Origin: Pseudomonadota bacterium
Lineage (GTDB): Bacteria; Myxococcota_A; UBA9160; JADFDR01
NCBI GenBank assembly: GCA_003353845.1
Contig: PIVT01000033.1
Span: 1-41,953, forward strand
Reading direction: 5' to 3'
DNA: 41,953 bases
Under the pieces are notes generated by a model. It saw only the letters and a program-made list of their open reading frames with translations. It was not told the DNA's origin and made no database searches. The translations under genes were made by a program, and so were the position numbers. Below, in pieces: positions 25,960-35,039 of this stretch (its first letter is position 1; each line of letters opens with the position of its first letter).

Positions 25960-26718
25960 CTAAAGCCCTTTGAAGTCAGGCTTCCTCTTCTGAAGGAAGG
26001 CGGTAATCGCCTCAACGTTTTCCGGTGAGCCGATCTGCTGGCTCATTTTCTCGGATTCCAATTTCAAGGCCGCCTGCAACGCGGCTGCATGCGGAGCCTT
26101 CAGGCATTGTTTGGTGGCCTTCAGGGCACTCACCGGCCACTGGGCAATCTCTCGGGCTTTTCCCAAGGCCTTGGCATGCAGTTCGGCATCGGGGTAGACC
26201 GCCGTAGCGATGCCTACTTCAACAGCTTTGGTGGCATCAATCCATTCAGCGGTAAACATCAACTCAGCCGCACGGCGGTAACCGATATTGGCTTGCAACG
26301 TATAGCTACTGGCGAACTCAGGGACCAATCCCAGATTGACGAAGGGCAAGCGCATGCGCAGGCTTTCGCCGACATAGACCACGTCACAATGGAAAGAAAT
26401 CGTAGCGCCACCACCGATGGCGATACCATCGACCGCAGCTACGATGGGTTTTTCGAATTTCAGTATGGCCTCAGCACAGCGTTCGTAAGGCGCACTGCCT
26501 TCGTCGAAGTTTGCTCCGAGATCCATGCCCGAGCAGAAGTTTCCACCTTCACCCGATAACAGGACGACACTGACTTCGGGGTTCTGATCGGCATCGTTAA
26601 AAGCCGTCATGATTCCCTTGAACGAAGCTGCATCAAGGGCATTTTTGCGAGCGGGACGGCTCAGCGTAATCTGGGCAACCCCTTCTTCGATCTGGATTTT
26701 GATACCTAGCTCAGCCAT
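25960..26718 (-). CDS. Crotonase, delta3-delta2-enoyl-CoA isomerase-like
   Basis: This 252-residue crotonase has oxyanion-hole segments CSGMDLGA and AIGGGATIS. The first hydratase glutamate is replaced (GGGAT instead of GGGCE). The segment LPFVNLGLVPEFASSYT, with Glu134, matches the ECI2/PECI type of enoyl-CoA isomerase, where a single glutamate shifts the double bond. An isomerase is therefore likelier than a hydratase. On the minus strand, CGGAG lies about five bases before the ATG. It is downstream of, and in the same direction as, the Rieske dioxygenase genes with a 52-base gap, so the three probably form one transcript. It would prepare unsaturated CoA esters for beta-oxidation. Confidence 0.88.
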   Translation of the reverse strand: MAELGIKIQIEEGVAQITLSRPARKNALDAASFKGIMTAFNDADQNPEVSVVLLSGEGGNFCSGMDLGANFDEGSAPYERCAEAILKFEKPIVAAVDGIAIGGGATISFHCDVVYVGESLRMRLPFVNLGLVPEFASSYTLQANIGYRRAAELMFTAEWIDATKAVEVGIATAVYPDAELHAKALGKAREIAQWPVSALKATKQCLKAPHAAALQAALKLESEKMSQQIGSPENVEAITAFLQKRKPDFKGL

Positions 26719-26770
26719 GGGAACTCCGAATAGTAAAGGCGGGTCAAAGACGCCAACGTTCCCATGGAGT

Positions 26771-27328
26771 CTACAGAAAGAAGTTCATGGCGGGGCCGCG
26801 AAACAAGGTGAAATCCGGAGTTACTCGTCGGTCCACGAGCTGGAAAGCCAACTCATCGTGTTGTCGCAGGCAGTCTTGCCGTGAGGCTGCATAGAAACGG
26901 GGTTCATCCTCGCCGCGCGAATAGTAGAGCAGGACATTGGAGCGCACGTGGAGCAGGTCTCCGTCCTGATCGCCAACTTCCACGTTTGTGATGTATCGAC
27001 GCGTGCGAACCGCTGGGGATTCGGACCAGGCTCGCGCCAGGCGCGAGCGAGCGACGCGCACGCTGATATTCAGCATGCCTTCATCGAAGAAGCCGATCTC
27101 CCGATCTTTGGAGAGTTCTTTTTCCACGGCGAAGATCTCGTCCGTGCCATCTAATTTGGGGTCGGGTTCCGGCGTGTGCCGCACGGGCATTCGATAATGA
27201 AAATCGTCGGCCAGTAATTTCAGCCATTCCAAATTCTTGCGCTCGTCTTGGAGACGCGCCTCCAAAAAGAGAAACTGTTCAACCTCGATGTTGCGCTCTC
27301 GATCTGGCAGAGACCTCATCCCGAACAT
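26771..27328 (-). CDS. Aromatic-ring-hydroxylating dioxygenase, beta subunit
   Basis: This 185-residue small subunit of a Rieske non-heme iron oxygenase has the NTF2-like fold. Recognisable segments are EVEQFLFLEARLQDER, FHYRMPVR, RVARSRLARAWSESPAVRTRRYITNVEV and VRSNVLLYYSRGEDEPRFYAASRQD. The beta subunit has no cofactor and stabilises the alpha3beta3 oxygenase. Its start overlaps the end of the alpha gene by 13 bases, and AGGA lies seven bases upstream inside that gene, so the two are translationally coupled. The length and the conserved tail (FRGPAMNFFL) are normal for naphthalene/biphenyl-type systems. Confidence 0.92.
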   Translation of the reverse strand: MFGMRSLPDRERNIEVEQFLFLEARLQDERKNLEWLKLLADDFHYRMPVRHTPEPDPKLDGTDEIFAVEKELSKDREIGFFDEGMLNISVRVARSRLARAWSESPAVRTRRYITNVEVGDQDGDLLHVRSNVLLYYSRGEDEPRFYAASRQDCLRQHDELAFQLVDRRVTPDFTLFRGPAMNFFL

Positions 27329-28620
27329 CTGGACTTCCTCTCGATGACAGGTCGCGCCATTTCGTCCCGCCAGCGCCCATAGAAGTAGCGCGCGTTGTGT
27401 TCGCTCAACGGGGATCCGACAATCCCTGGCAATTCAGGATCCGGACCTTCTTCCCCGAGACACATCCCATAGTAATAAGGTCGATCATCGGCCACGCGCA
27501 TTTTATTACCACTCACCTGACCCGACCAGGCCACACCATCTTCTTGCTCAAGTGCGCCGGAGGGACCGAAGGTGAAATTGTACTGCTCGCAGATGAGCTT
27601 TTTTATCTCGTCGGGAGCGTCGCGGTCGGCAATGGCCCAGGACCAGATTTCCATCTCATGCGGGCCGCGCGGATGCGCTACGCGAATCGTAAAGGTTGGC
27701 CAGAGATAAGAGAGATTCGGAAAGATCGTATTGGACAGGGGACGCAAGCGCGTGCGCAGTTCGCCCAGGCGTTGAACGGTCTCTTCGTGAACGGATTCAT
27801 AATATTTCTGCGCCGAAGGCATCAACCCGAACATGCCGCCTGCACCCGGAAAAAGCTTACTGATGGGCGTGCCTTCCGGCATGTAACGAAGCCCCAGGCC
27901 GTGGCCGGGTTCGGGCACAACATTGCGACCGTAATCAAAGATCTCGTCGACAGAACTCGGCGGTGCCATGGCCGCGTGTAAGTGCTTTCCGTGATAGTTG
28001 TCGCCGACCTGATTCTCCGCCGACATTTTCCAGTTGCCACTTACCCGCCATTTTTGCGGGCCGCCGAGAACTTCGATGCCGCCTTCACGACGATCAATAA
28101 AGCAATCGAGGTAATACTTCATATCACCTAAATAGGCGTCGAGGGAGCAGACACTCTCGTCAAAACAGCCGAAGAGCATTCCTTTATAGGATTCGCAACG
28201 CACACGAACAAGCCCGTGCTCTGTGGTGTCAAAATTTTCTCCAAAGGCTTGCTTGCGTTCGGGAACTCCGAGCAGGGTGCCGTCCAGGCCATAGCTCCAA
28301 CGGTGATAAGGGCAAATGAAAGATTTCGTATTGCCCTGATCCGCGCGACAGACGGCGATGCCTCTATGTGCACAGCTGTTTAGGACGCAATGGACCTTCT
28401 GGTCCTTGCCACGCGTTACGAGGACTGGAACCTCTCCCATATAGCTCGCAAAAAAATCACCGACATTTCGAATTTGACTTTCGTGCCCGAGAAAAAGCCA
28501 ACAACGCTCATAAATGGTTCGGAGTTCACGCTGATACACCGCTTCATCGCCAAAGACTCTGCGGCTCACCCATACACCGTCATCACTGACCAATGTACGA
28601 CTCTCATCTGCATCAATCAT
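27316..28620 (-). CDS. Aromatic-ring-hydroxylating dioxygenase, Rieske alpha subunit
   Basis: This catalytic subunit of 434 residues inserts dioxygen into an aromatic or other hydrophobic ring. The Rieske [2Fe-2S] ligands are Cys83, His85, Cys103 and His106 (CAHRG...CPYHRW). The mononuclear iron facial triad is His210 and His215 (DNYHGKHLH, with bridging Asp207) plus a C-terminal Asp in EQEDGVAW. These numbers match naphthalene dioxygenase closely. ATG 28620 is chosen because AAGGG lies seven bases upstream; a GTG at 28653 is possible but has no such site. Electron-transfer partners (ferredoxin, reductase) are not encoded in the window. The neighbouring crotonase suggests ring products or side chains enter CoA metabolism (inference). 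Confidence 0.93.
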   Translation of the reverse strand: MIDADESRTLVSDDGVWVSRRVFGDEAVYQRELRTIYERCWLFLGHESQIRNVGDFFASYMGEVPVLVTRGKDQKVHCVLNSCAHRGIAVCRADQGNTKSFICPYHRWSYGLDGTLLGVPERKQAFGENFDTTEHGLVRVRCESYKGMLFGCFDESVCSLDAYLGDMKYYLDCFIDRREGGIEVLGGPQKWRVSGNWKMSAENQVGDNYHGKHLHAAMAPPSSVDEIFDYGRNVVPEPGHGLGLRYMPEGTPISKLFPGAGGMFGLMPSAQKYYESVHEETVQRLGELRTRLRPLSNTIFPNLSYLWPTFTIRVAHPRGPHEMEIWSWAIADRDAPDEIKKLICEQYNFTFGPSGALEQEDGVAWSGQVSGNKMRVADDRPYYYGMCLGEEGPDPELPGIVGSPLSEHNARYFYGRWRDEMARPVIERKSRCSG

Positions 28621-28702
28621 TCGATGACCCTTCTGTGTGTCGAACTGTTTCACAATCTAAAGGTTGTGGTAATCTTCGCGACACACCTTCAAGGGAACCA
28701 TC

Positions 28703-29293
28703 GTGAAAACTCAGATCCTTCAGTTCCTCAAACAACGACCGCTTCTCCTCATTAGCATTCTGGCCAATCTACTCGTAGGTCGACTTCGCATCCCGCGCGC
28801 TAACCTTGAGCCCTTGCTGAGCGCTGCCATGGCACAAGTCCAAAGCGACGGGCTCGAAGTGGAGATGGAAAGTCCCGGTCTCCGTGTGCGAACCCAGGCC
28901 AATGTCCTGGGCACCAACCTTCGTATCTCACTCCGCGTTGTCATCGAGCGCTTTTATTTTACCCAAGACGAACTTCGCGTGCGGCTACGCTTGGAAGATT
29001 CAGACATTGCGCCCATAGGCACTCCCAAAGCTCCCTTCGCCGCGATCTTTGCAAGTGGCGTCTTGGATTTCTCCAAACTTGGAACCCTCGCCAGTTGGGT
29101 TAACGATTTACCTCCCGTTGTCGTTGATGCCGCCAGCGACTGGGTAGAAATTGATCTCATGAAAGTCGATGCTGTTAGCCAGCATGAACTACTTCCCGGC
29201 TTGCTCAAAAAAACCTTGCCCTATATTCGTCCCAAGCGTCTCACCGTGCATCCCACCGCCGTCGTGATTCCACTTCAGCTTTTCCCCTCCTGA
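28703..29293 (+). CDS. Conserved-looking hypothetical protein with N-terminal hydrophobic segment
   Basis: This 196-residue protein is read from a GTG start with AAGGGA nine to ten bases upstream, divergent from the Rieske operon. I do not recognise the family. Residues about 12-26 (PLLLISILANLLVGR) are hydrophobic and may be an uncleaved signal or peripheral membrane anchor. The rest alternates polar and hydrophobic residues, suggesting beta strands (LEVEMESPGLRVRTQ, LRISLRVVIERFYF, ELRVRLRLEDSDIAP), and ends in a Pro/Val-rich segment. The pattern recalls small lipid-binding or envelope proteins, but this is only an impression from the strand pattern. Codon use is like that of the neighbours, which supports a real gene. 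Confidence 0.65.
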   Translation: MKTQILQFLKQRPLLLISILANLLVGRLRIPRANLEPLLSAAMAQVQSDGLEVEMESPGLRVRTQANVLGTNLRISLRVVIERFYFTQDELRVRLRLEDSDIAPIGTPKAPFAAIFASGVLDFSKLGTLASWVNDLPPVVVDAASDWVEIDLMKVDAVSQHELLPGLLKKTLPYIRPKRLTVHPTAVVIPLQLFPS

Positions 29294-29721
29294 GGACTGC
29301 TTCGCAGAACCTCAATGCCAGGGTGTGGGAGGGTCGGGCAGGGCCTCAACTTGGACAAATGAAGCATAACACAAAATATGTATAATGTCTTATAGTCCGA
29401 ACCGCAGGCACTCCGACCCATCCCTGTCGCAACCTCCTACCTATTTATCTGCAGTATTATTCGATTTATCTGGAAAAAATCTACCTACATTTAGAATAAT
29501 TCTAGTTGCCTATGTCTGTAACTACAGGTTTTTTAGAGGCTATTTATTCAGAGTACATGGTACGCAGTTTGCAATCATATATCAGGTAATTCCTGGGGCG
29601 ATGCCTCTAGGTTTGAGGTCCTCGCGGTGTTGTGGGACGTCGAGATACTAGCTGGGATGAACAACTTCTTCGTGAGCAGAGGGGTCTGCGATAAAGAGGT
29701 AAGAAGCCAAGGAGAAATACA
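29294..29721 (+). promoter_or_regulatory. A/T-rich leader region upstream of the 1714-aa protein gene
   Basis: This 428-base gap has no convincing gene. It is much richer in A/T than its surroundings, chiefly from 29350 to 29600. A TATAAT box lies at 29382-29387, with TTGGAC at 29352-29357 too far upstream (24 bases) to be a standard -35 partner. A 13-base palindrome TAGAATAATTCTA lies at 29492-29504. AAGGAG precedes the ATG at 29722. The region probably holds the promoter and a long 5' leader for the secreted protein. Confidence 0.4.
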
Positions 29722-32700
29722 ATGGTGCGAATTGATCGCGATCTCTCTACGCAAACAAGCGTCGATTTCAAGAAAGCAAAGAATGCTGTTCTTGGTCTTC
29801 TGACCTTGCTTGTCACGGTTTCGCTGCTGGCGGCTCCCACACAGGCTGCGGAAGTCGTGGGTATCGATGTCGTCAATCGTACCGAGGCCGGTTTTACCGA
29901 CAATGGCTCTTACCCGAGTTGGTATCCCCTGGGCGTCGACTATACGGATTCCAACCAAGGCACTCTTACAAACGCGGCTTGGGAAGCCAACGGTAGGGCG
30001 CAGCACCGAACCTCTTTCACGAAAGCCCACACGTCGACCAATTTCTCTTCACGCTTATTGGGTAGCGCGATCACCCATTCCGAGGCAGGCAAAGGAAGTT
30101 GGCACCATGTCAAGTTCGTGTTTGATACCAATGTAGTTATTGATGCTCGGGAAGACGAATATTGGGAACTGTTTTTGTACAACATGCGTAATGGTGCGGG
30201 CAGCACCTCTTATGGCGGGCTTAGCTACGCCGACAACAAGTATGGATACGTTCACATCGACGCTGCTATTGGCAGTGTGCAAATCAACCATGCCAGCGCA
30301 GCGATAGATAGTGGTACCCTGACTCTTGGAACAGGTGTCATCAATCAGAACGCAGCGCACACCCTCATGAACGATCAAGCTCAATCCTATTTGAGTGGCA
30401 CAGGCCCGGCCACCGTGACTGTCACCTACACCATGCGCGTTTCGGTGGGTGCGAAAAATATGATCCCCAGGACGCTTTATCGCATGGAAGCAGCCTTCCG
30501 AATGGGACTGGGCAGTAACGTTTATGGAACCGTGCTGGGTCGATACCCGGGCAGCTTGAGCAATGGCTGGTATACGCAAAGTGGCGCGCAGCAAGTTCGT
30601 AATTACCCACAATATGACGGCATCTTTGTATATGGCTTCTTGCAGGATACGGACGCAGATGGCATCACTCCAGATGTAGACAACTGCCCCAATACCTATA
30701 ACGATGATCAGTTGGATACCGATGGAGATGGTGTAGGTGACGCATGTGCGCCTCCTCCGCCCGCCGACGGTGCGGAAATTGTTGGAGTGGATACCCGCAA
30801 TCGCACGACGGGCCATTGGAGCAATGTTTATCGTTACAGGGACGGCTTGAGCGATCTGAATCTGTGGGCGCAAGACAGTTGGCATCCCAAAGGCTTTAAT
30901 GAATGGCGATCTTACACGCAGTCCCCGTCCATCGTTTACGGTCCGGAAGGGTCTTTCACTGCGCGCTTCAGAGGATTTGTCGGGACTCAACCTTTCGGCG
31001 GTGAAGCTGCAAACAATGAGCCTCAATTCCTCTATGAGACAGACGTAATGATCGAAGCGGCGGAAGGCGAGTACTGGGAGATGGAACTCTCGGCTTATCG
31101 TGTCGGTTCGGCGGGTGTAACGCAAGCCGACGGATGCTACGTCAATATCGGGCAAGCGACGCCTACACTGCGGATGAATTATGGCAATGCAACTTTGAAG
31201 AGTGGCTCACTGACGCTTCCTGCTTACGACAACCTGCAAGGTTCGGACTTCCCCATGGACGAAGGGGAAAAAGTGACGGGCGTATTGTCCGGTATCGGTC
31301 CGGCCTCGGTGACCTTGAAATACACCATGTCTGTCAAGGTGAAGGCCACGGGGTCATTGGACGGCAGCTTCCTTGGTTTGGTTAAAAACGAAGCCACGCT
31401 CCGCATGGGCGTGGGCGCAAGCAGTAACATGACCAATGATAAGAAATTGTTGACCCTCGGCGTCTATCCGGGCCAAGGCTCACGCAGCGTGAGTGCTGAT
31501 GGTTTCTATGTGAAGGGGAAGTTGCTCGATGTAGATCCCGACGACGATGGGTTGGCCAATAATGTGGACAATTGTCCGCTGGATGCCAATGCTCCGGAGG
31601 TAGCAGGAGATCCTCAATTGGATGGCGATGGCGATGGCGCGGGCGATGCCTGCGACAATTGTCTCGATGATTACAATCCTTACGAGGCGGATACCGATGG
31701 CGACGGCCTGGCAGATCAACCCGATTCGGATGGCGATGGTATAGGTACTGTGTGTGACGTATGTAATGGCGTAGAAGGAGCCGTGGGCACCTGGGAAATC
31801 GTTTACGACCTTTCGAATAAGAATCTTCCTTCAAATTGGAAAACCAAGTCGGCTCCGACTGGGAACGCTTCAACAGGTAGTCTTCTGAATATCAAGAATA
31901 CCCCGTTCAATGCAGGTGACCGCGATCCTGGACCGATTGGTGACACCTCCGATGGTGCTTGGGGCTTCAATAATGTTAATGCTTTGGATCCTATAAGAGA
32001 GAATTCCGCGGGTTGGTCCCCTGATCCCGCAGAGCAACCTTCTCAATTGACCTTGGTTTTCAAGGATGACGGAACCGGGAACGCCATTGATATGAACAAC
32101 AGCCGCGTTTTCCTGAAGGACTATCGGATGTCCACGTACTTTGCGGCTGGCTCGGACGGCGCCGCTTTCGTGTACACCCATTTTGACTACACCGCCGGGG
32201 ACGGACCTTCCGGACCCGCTGTAGGTAACTTGAATAGTACAGTTGTCAGCTGGATTTCAAATCTTCACGATTACCACACCGGTGGTTGGATGCACTGTGT
32301 GGGTGGCTTGTGCAGTTTGGGTGGCCTTGATGAGGACGTCACCTACTACAAGGATTTCATATTCAAATATCCCGGCGCCGAATACGGTATGCGTTTGAAT
32401 AATTTCCTTATTGGCGGTGATTTACAGTTTGGAACCAGTGATACGACCTTTACCATGGGGGAATCAGAAGTGCCCAATCCCCCTGGACTCGGAGAACCTG
32501 AGACTTCTTCAAACACCTATCTGTATTTGAAGGGCTGGCAGGTCTCTCGTCACTATTTCGCGCCTGAGGGTGTTGATGATGAAGATGTAGATGGCATCGA
32601 ATGCGATGACGACAATTGTTATGACGTGCCGAACCCCTACGATGTCGACACCGACGGTGATGGTATTTTTGATGCCCAATCAGACATCAATGGTGATGGA

Positions 32701-34866
32701 TTGGGTGATGCTTGCCAAAATGACGATCCGGATCGAGATGGTTGGCCTGCCGATGATGACAATTGCCCAGGTTTCGATAGCGAAGGGGTGGAGATCGAAA
32801 CTCCGCAGGATCACCGCGATCCCCTCCGAGTGAATTCGGATACCGACGAGCACGGTGACGTTTGTGACAACTGTGCTCTGATCGACAACTCGGATCAAGC
32901 GGATGTCAACGGTGACGGCCAAGGTGATGTCTGTCAAAAGCGTGATCGCGATAACGATGGTTGGCCCAATGTCGAAGATAATTGTGGATTTGACTACAAC
33001 AATGATCAGGCCGATATCGACTGCGATGGCATCGGAGATGTCTGTGATGCGGACAACGCCACGCCTTGGGCTGCTGGTATTGAGGATACTGACGGTGACG
33101 GCATCTGCGACGACAACGATCTTTGCTTCGGCGACGAAGCCACCGGTGACATCGATGAAGACGGCGTGTGTGACGACAGCGACATCTGCTCGGGTGACGA
33201 TGCCACGGGCGATACGGATCTCGATGGCATTTGTGACGACAATGATGAATGTAACGGTGATGATGCCATAGGTGATGGCGATGGCGACGGCGTGTGCGAC
33301 GACATCGATCCTTGCCCGGTAGACAACCCTGATGACACCGACGGCGACGGCGTGTGTGATGATGTCGACGTCTGTACTGGTGATGACATTACGGGCGATG
33401 CGGATGACGATGGTTACTGCGATGATCTCGACGCTTGCGCGGGCGATGACGCCAGTGGTGACACTGATGGCGACGCCGTGTGTGACGATATCGACACCTG
33501 CTTGGGTGACGATGCCACGGGCGATACGGATGGCGATGACGTTTGTGACGACATCGATGCCTGTAACGGCGACGACGCCAGTGGTAACGACGACGGCGAT
33601 ATCAACTGCAACGACAGTGATGTCTGTAAGGGTGCCGACGAGTCAGGTGATACTGACGCCGATACCGTTTGTGATGATTCCGAGGAATGCCCCGGTGCCG
33701 ACGACTTTGCCGATACTGATAGCAATGGCTTGCAGGACTGTTTGCAAACCTGTGCATTGGCTGATGACGACGACGGCGATGATGTCTGCAACTCTGCCGA
33801 TATCTGTCCCGGCTTGGACGACAACGTGGATGATGAAGCCAATGGCGTTCCTGATTGTCTCGAACTGGCCTGTCTGGTCGGAGATGAGACGCTGAATCAG
33901 AAGGCCGTCAATGCTACTCCGTGGGCGAGTGACGCCACAGTGCTGTCCCTGTCACCGCTCGGCCAGGGATTCGTACCCCAGCAGCCGACCTTGCGTGCCA
34001 TTGAGTTCTGGCTGCATGACATCGATACCGGATTGGCAAACGATCCCATGCAGGTCATTGTACATGAAGGCGCGATAGACGGTCCGGTGGTCGCGACCAG
34101 CGTCGACGTGACACCCTTCGATGGTGTCTTTACCTCCGGCATGGTGCGATTCGACTTCCCGGCTGACATCGATGTCGTTGTTGGCAATCTGTATGTCTTT
34201 GAGGTGGTCGCACCCAACGGGCGTGCGGGTCCGGCTCACTGGGATGCGGCAAACCCCTATCCTGCAGGTGACGGATACATTTGGGGCGGTCTGCAGAACG
34301 GGGCCTACGCAGGGACCGGAGTCTACGACTTTGGTTTCGAAACCATCTCCGCGCGGGAAGGTTTAACCCGCGGTGGCGATACCGATCAAGACACCATCTG
34401 TGATGATGTGGATCAGTGTGAGGGTGAGGACGACACCATCGACCTCACACCCGCCAACGGCACGCCTGATTGTGTTGAGGATCCCTGTGCAGCCCTCGGT
34501 GGCGACGCCGATGCCGATGGTTTCTGTGATGGCGGCGAGGACCTATGTCCCGACAGCTACAATGCCGACAACACAGATACGAACGGTGACGGGATCGCCG
34601 ACGATTGTCAGTGTGGTGACATCAACGGTGATGGTTCCACCAATAACGACGACGTGACCGAGATCTTGCTGGCCCTCTGGGGTTACGGCGCTTACACCCA
34701 GCCTAGTAACAACTGGGCTCTGTGTGACGTTACCGGCGACGGCAACTGCAATAACGACGACGTCACGGAGATCCTGCTACCGCTCTGGGGCTACGGGGCG
34801 TACAACTCGCCCACGGTGCGTTGGAGTTGTCCGACGGATTCCAGTCCTCCTGTAGGACTGCCCTAG
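29722..34866 (+). CDS. Giant secreted Asp-rich TSP3 protein with dockerin-like C-terminus
   Basis: This 1714-residue exported protein has a long basic N-terminus, a hydrophobic core (LGLLTLLVTVSLLAA) and cleavage near TQA, giving a mature start about residue 43. Two homologous beta domains (about 43-310 and 351-600) both open AE(V/I)VG(I/V)D..NRT and share a YWE..., TVTYTM and RMG...G pattern. A third, unrelated domain covers about 690-950. TSP3-type calcium repeats lie between them. Residues 1121-1344 are a near-perfect 21-residue Asp/Cys repeat. A DUF4082-like beta-sandwich (about 1390-1545) follows, then two dockerin-type calcium loops (DINGDGSTNNDD and DVTGDGNCNNDD). It has no PEP-CTERM signal. 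AAGGAG sits ahead of the ATG and a strong terminator follows the gene. A calcium-dependent extracellular structure is inferred. Confidence 0.85.
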   Translation: MVRIDRDLSTQTSVDFKKAKNAVLGLLTLLVTVSLLAAPTQAAEVVGIDVVNRTEAGFTDNGSYPSWYPLGVDYTDSNQGTLTNAAWEANGRAQHRTSFTKAHTSTNFSSRLLGSAITHSEAGKGSWHHVKFVFDTNVVIDAREDEYWELFLYNMRNGAGSTSYGGLSYADNKYGYVHIDAAIGSVQINHASAAIDSGTLTLGTGVINQNAAHTLMNDQAQSYLSGTGPATVTVTYTMRVSVGAKNMIPRTLYRMEAAFRMGLGSNVYGTVLGRYPGSLSNGWYTQSGAQQVRNYPQYDGIFVYGFLQDTDADGITPDVDNCPNTYNDDQLDTDGDGVGDACAPPPPADGAEIVGVDTRNRTTGHWSNVYRYRDGLSDLNLWAQDSWHPKGFNEWRSYTQSPSIVYGPEGSFTARFRGFVGTQPFGGEAANNEPQFLYETDVMIEAAEGEYWEMELSAYRVGSAGVTQADGCYVNIGQATPTLRMNYGNATLKSGSLTLPAYDNLQGSDFPMDEGEKVTGVLSGIGPASVTLKYTMSVKVKATGSLDGSFLGLVKNEATLRMGVGASSNMTNDKKLLTLGVYPGQGSRSVSADGFYVKGKLLDVDPDDDGLANNVDNCPLDANAPEVAGDPQLDGDGDGAGDACDNCLDDYNPYEADTDGDGLADQPDSDGDGIGTVCDVCNGVEGAVGTWEIVYDLSNKNLPSNWKTKSAPTGNASTGSLLNIKNTPFNAGDRDPGPIGDTSDGAWGFNNVNALDPIRENSAGWSPDPAEQPSQLTLVFKDDGTGNAIDMNNSRVFLKDYRMSTYFAAGSDGAAFVYTHFDYTAGDGPSGPAVGNLNSTVVSWISNLHDYHTGGWMHCVGGLCSLGGLDEDVTYYKDFIFKYPGAEYGMRLNNFLIGGDLQFGTSDTTFTMGESEVPNPPGLGEPETSSNTYLYLKGWQVSRHYFAPEGVDDEDVDGIECDDDNCYDVPNPYDVDTDGDGIFDAQSDINGDGLGDACQNDDPDRDGWPADDDNCPGFDSEGVEIETPQDHRDPLRVNSDTDEHGDVCDNCALIDNSDQADVNGDGQGDVCQKRDRDNDGWPNVEDNCGFDYNNDQADIDCDGIGDVCDADNATPWAAGIEDTDGDGICDDNDLCFGDEATGDIDEDGVCDDSDICSGDDATGDTDLDGICDDNDECNGDDAIGDGDGDGVCDDIDPCPVDNPDDTDGDGVCDDVDVCTGDDITGDADDDGYCDDLDACAGDDASGDTDGDAVCDDIDTCLGDDATGDTDGDDVCDDIDACNGDDASGNDDGDINCNDSDVCKGADESGDTDADTVCDDSEECPGADDFADTDSNGLQDCLQTCALADDDDGDDVCNSADICPGLDDNVDDEANGVPDCLELACLVGDETLNQKAVNATPWASDATVLSLSPLGQGFVPQQPTLRAIEFWLHDIDTGLANDPMQVIVHEGAIDGPVVATSVDVTPFDGVFTSGMVRFDFPADIDVVVGNLYVFEVVAPNGRAGPAHWDAANPYPAGDGYIWGGLQNGAYAGTGVYDFGFETISAREGLTRGGDTDQDTICDDVDQCEGEDDTIDLTPANGTPDCVEDPCAALGGDADADGFCDGGEDLCPDSYNADNTDTNGDGIADDCQCGDINGDGSTNNDDVTEILLALWGYGAYTQPSNNWALCDVTGDGNCNNDDVTEILLPLWGYGAYNSPTVRWSCPTDSSPPVGLP
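33082..33753 (+). repeat. 63-bp tandem repeat encoding a 21-residue Asp/Cys unit
   Basis: The coded unit is about GDDATGDTDGDGVCDDIDxC. It occurs nine times at 21 residues and once at 20, after a 15-residue partial first unit: 224 residues, or 672 bases exactly. Most units hold two cysteines in a C-x5-C arrangement (CDDxDxC); the last two break the pattern. Acidic positions are nearly invariant while third codon positions vary, so the array is kept by selection on the protein and is not a recent slippage product. Confidence 0.85.
34615..34803 (+). repeat. Two dockerin-like repeats at the end of the 1714-aa protein
   Basis: The first unit starts at residue 1632 and the second lies about 37 residues later. 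Both contain a DxxGDGxxNNDD calcium loop followed by VTEILL(A/P)LWGYGAY, with very similar DNA. Each loop has calcium ligands at positions 1, 5 and 12, as in type I dockerins. Paired F-hand repeats of this type normally bind cohesin domains. No cohesin is recognisable in the window. Confidence 0.75.
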
Positions 34867-34914
34867 GGTCGATTCATATCCGCCGCGGCGGGTAGCGCGG
34901 TGGGTAGAAAGAAG

Positions 34915-34950
34915 AGGGTGCCGGTTTTTATAACCGGCACCCTTTTTCTT
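34915..34950. terminator. Strong rho-independent terminator
   Basis: AGGGTGCCGGTT (34915-34926) pairs perfectly with AACCGGCACCCT (34932-34943) across a TTTAT loop and runs into TTTTT (34943-34947). It lies 49 bases after the stop of the giant secreted protein. The opposite strand also has a pyrimidine-rich tail, so it may also end the convergent lipoprotein transcript. Confidence 0.92.
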
Positions 34951-35039
34951 TGTGCAGTTCGATAGGCTCAAGAGCCTTCATTTTGCACGGAGGTTTGGAC
35001 AGGAATCAGGAGTTGAACTCATGGCACCTGGAAGCGATG

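Noticed and set aside
29385-29651. An 88-codon open frame in the A/T-rich leader region
   Set aside because: It has no ribosome-binding site and an atypical composition with no motif. It is more likely untranslated leader.
33082-33753. CRISPR-like periodic DNA
   Set aside because: The repeats are contiguous in-frame protein repeats with variable third positions and no unique spacers.
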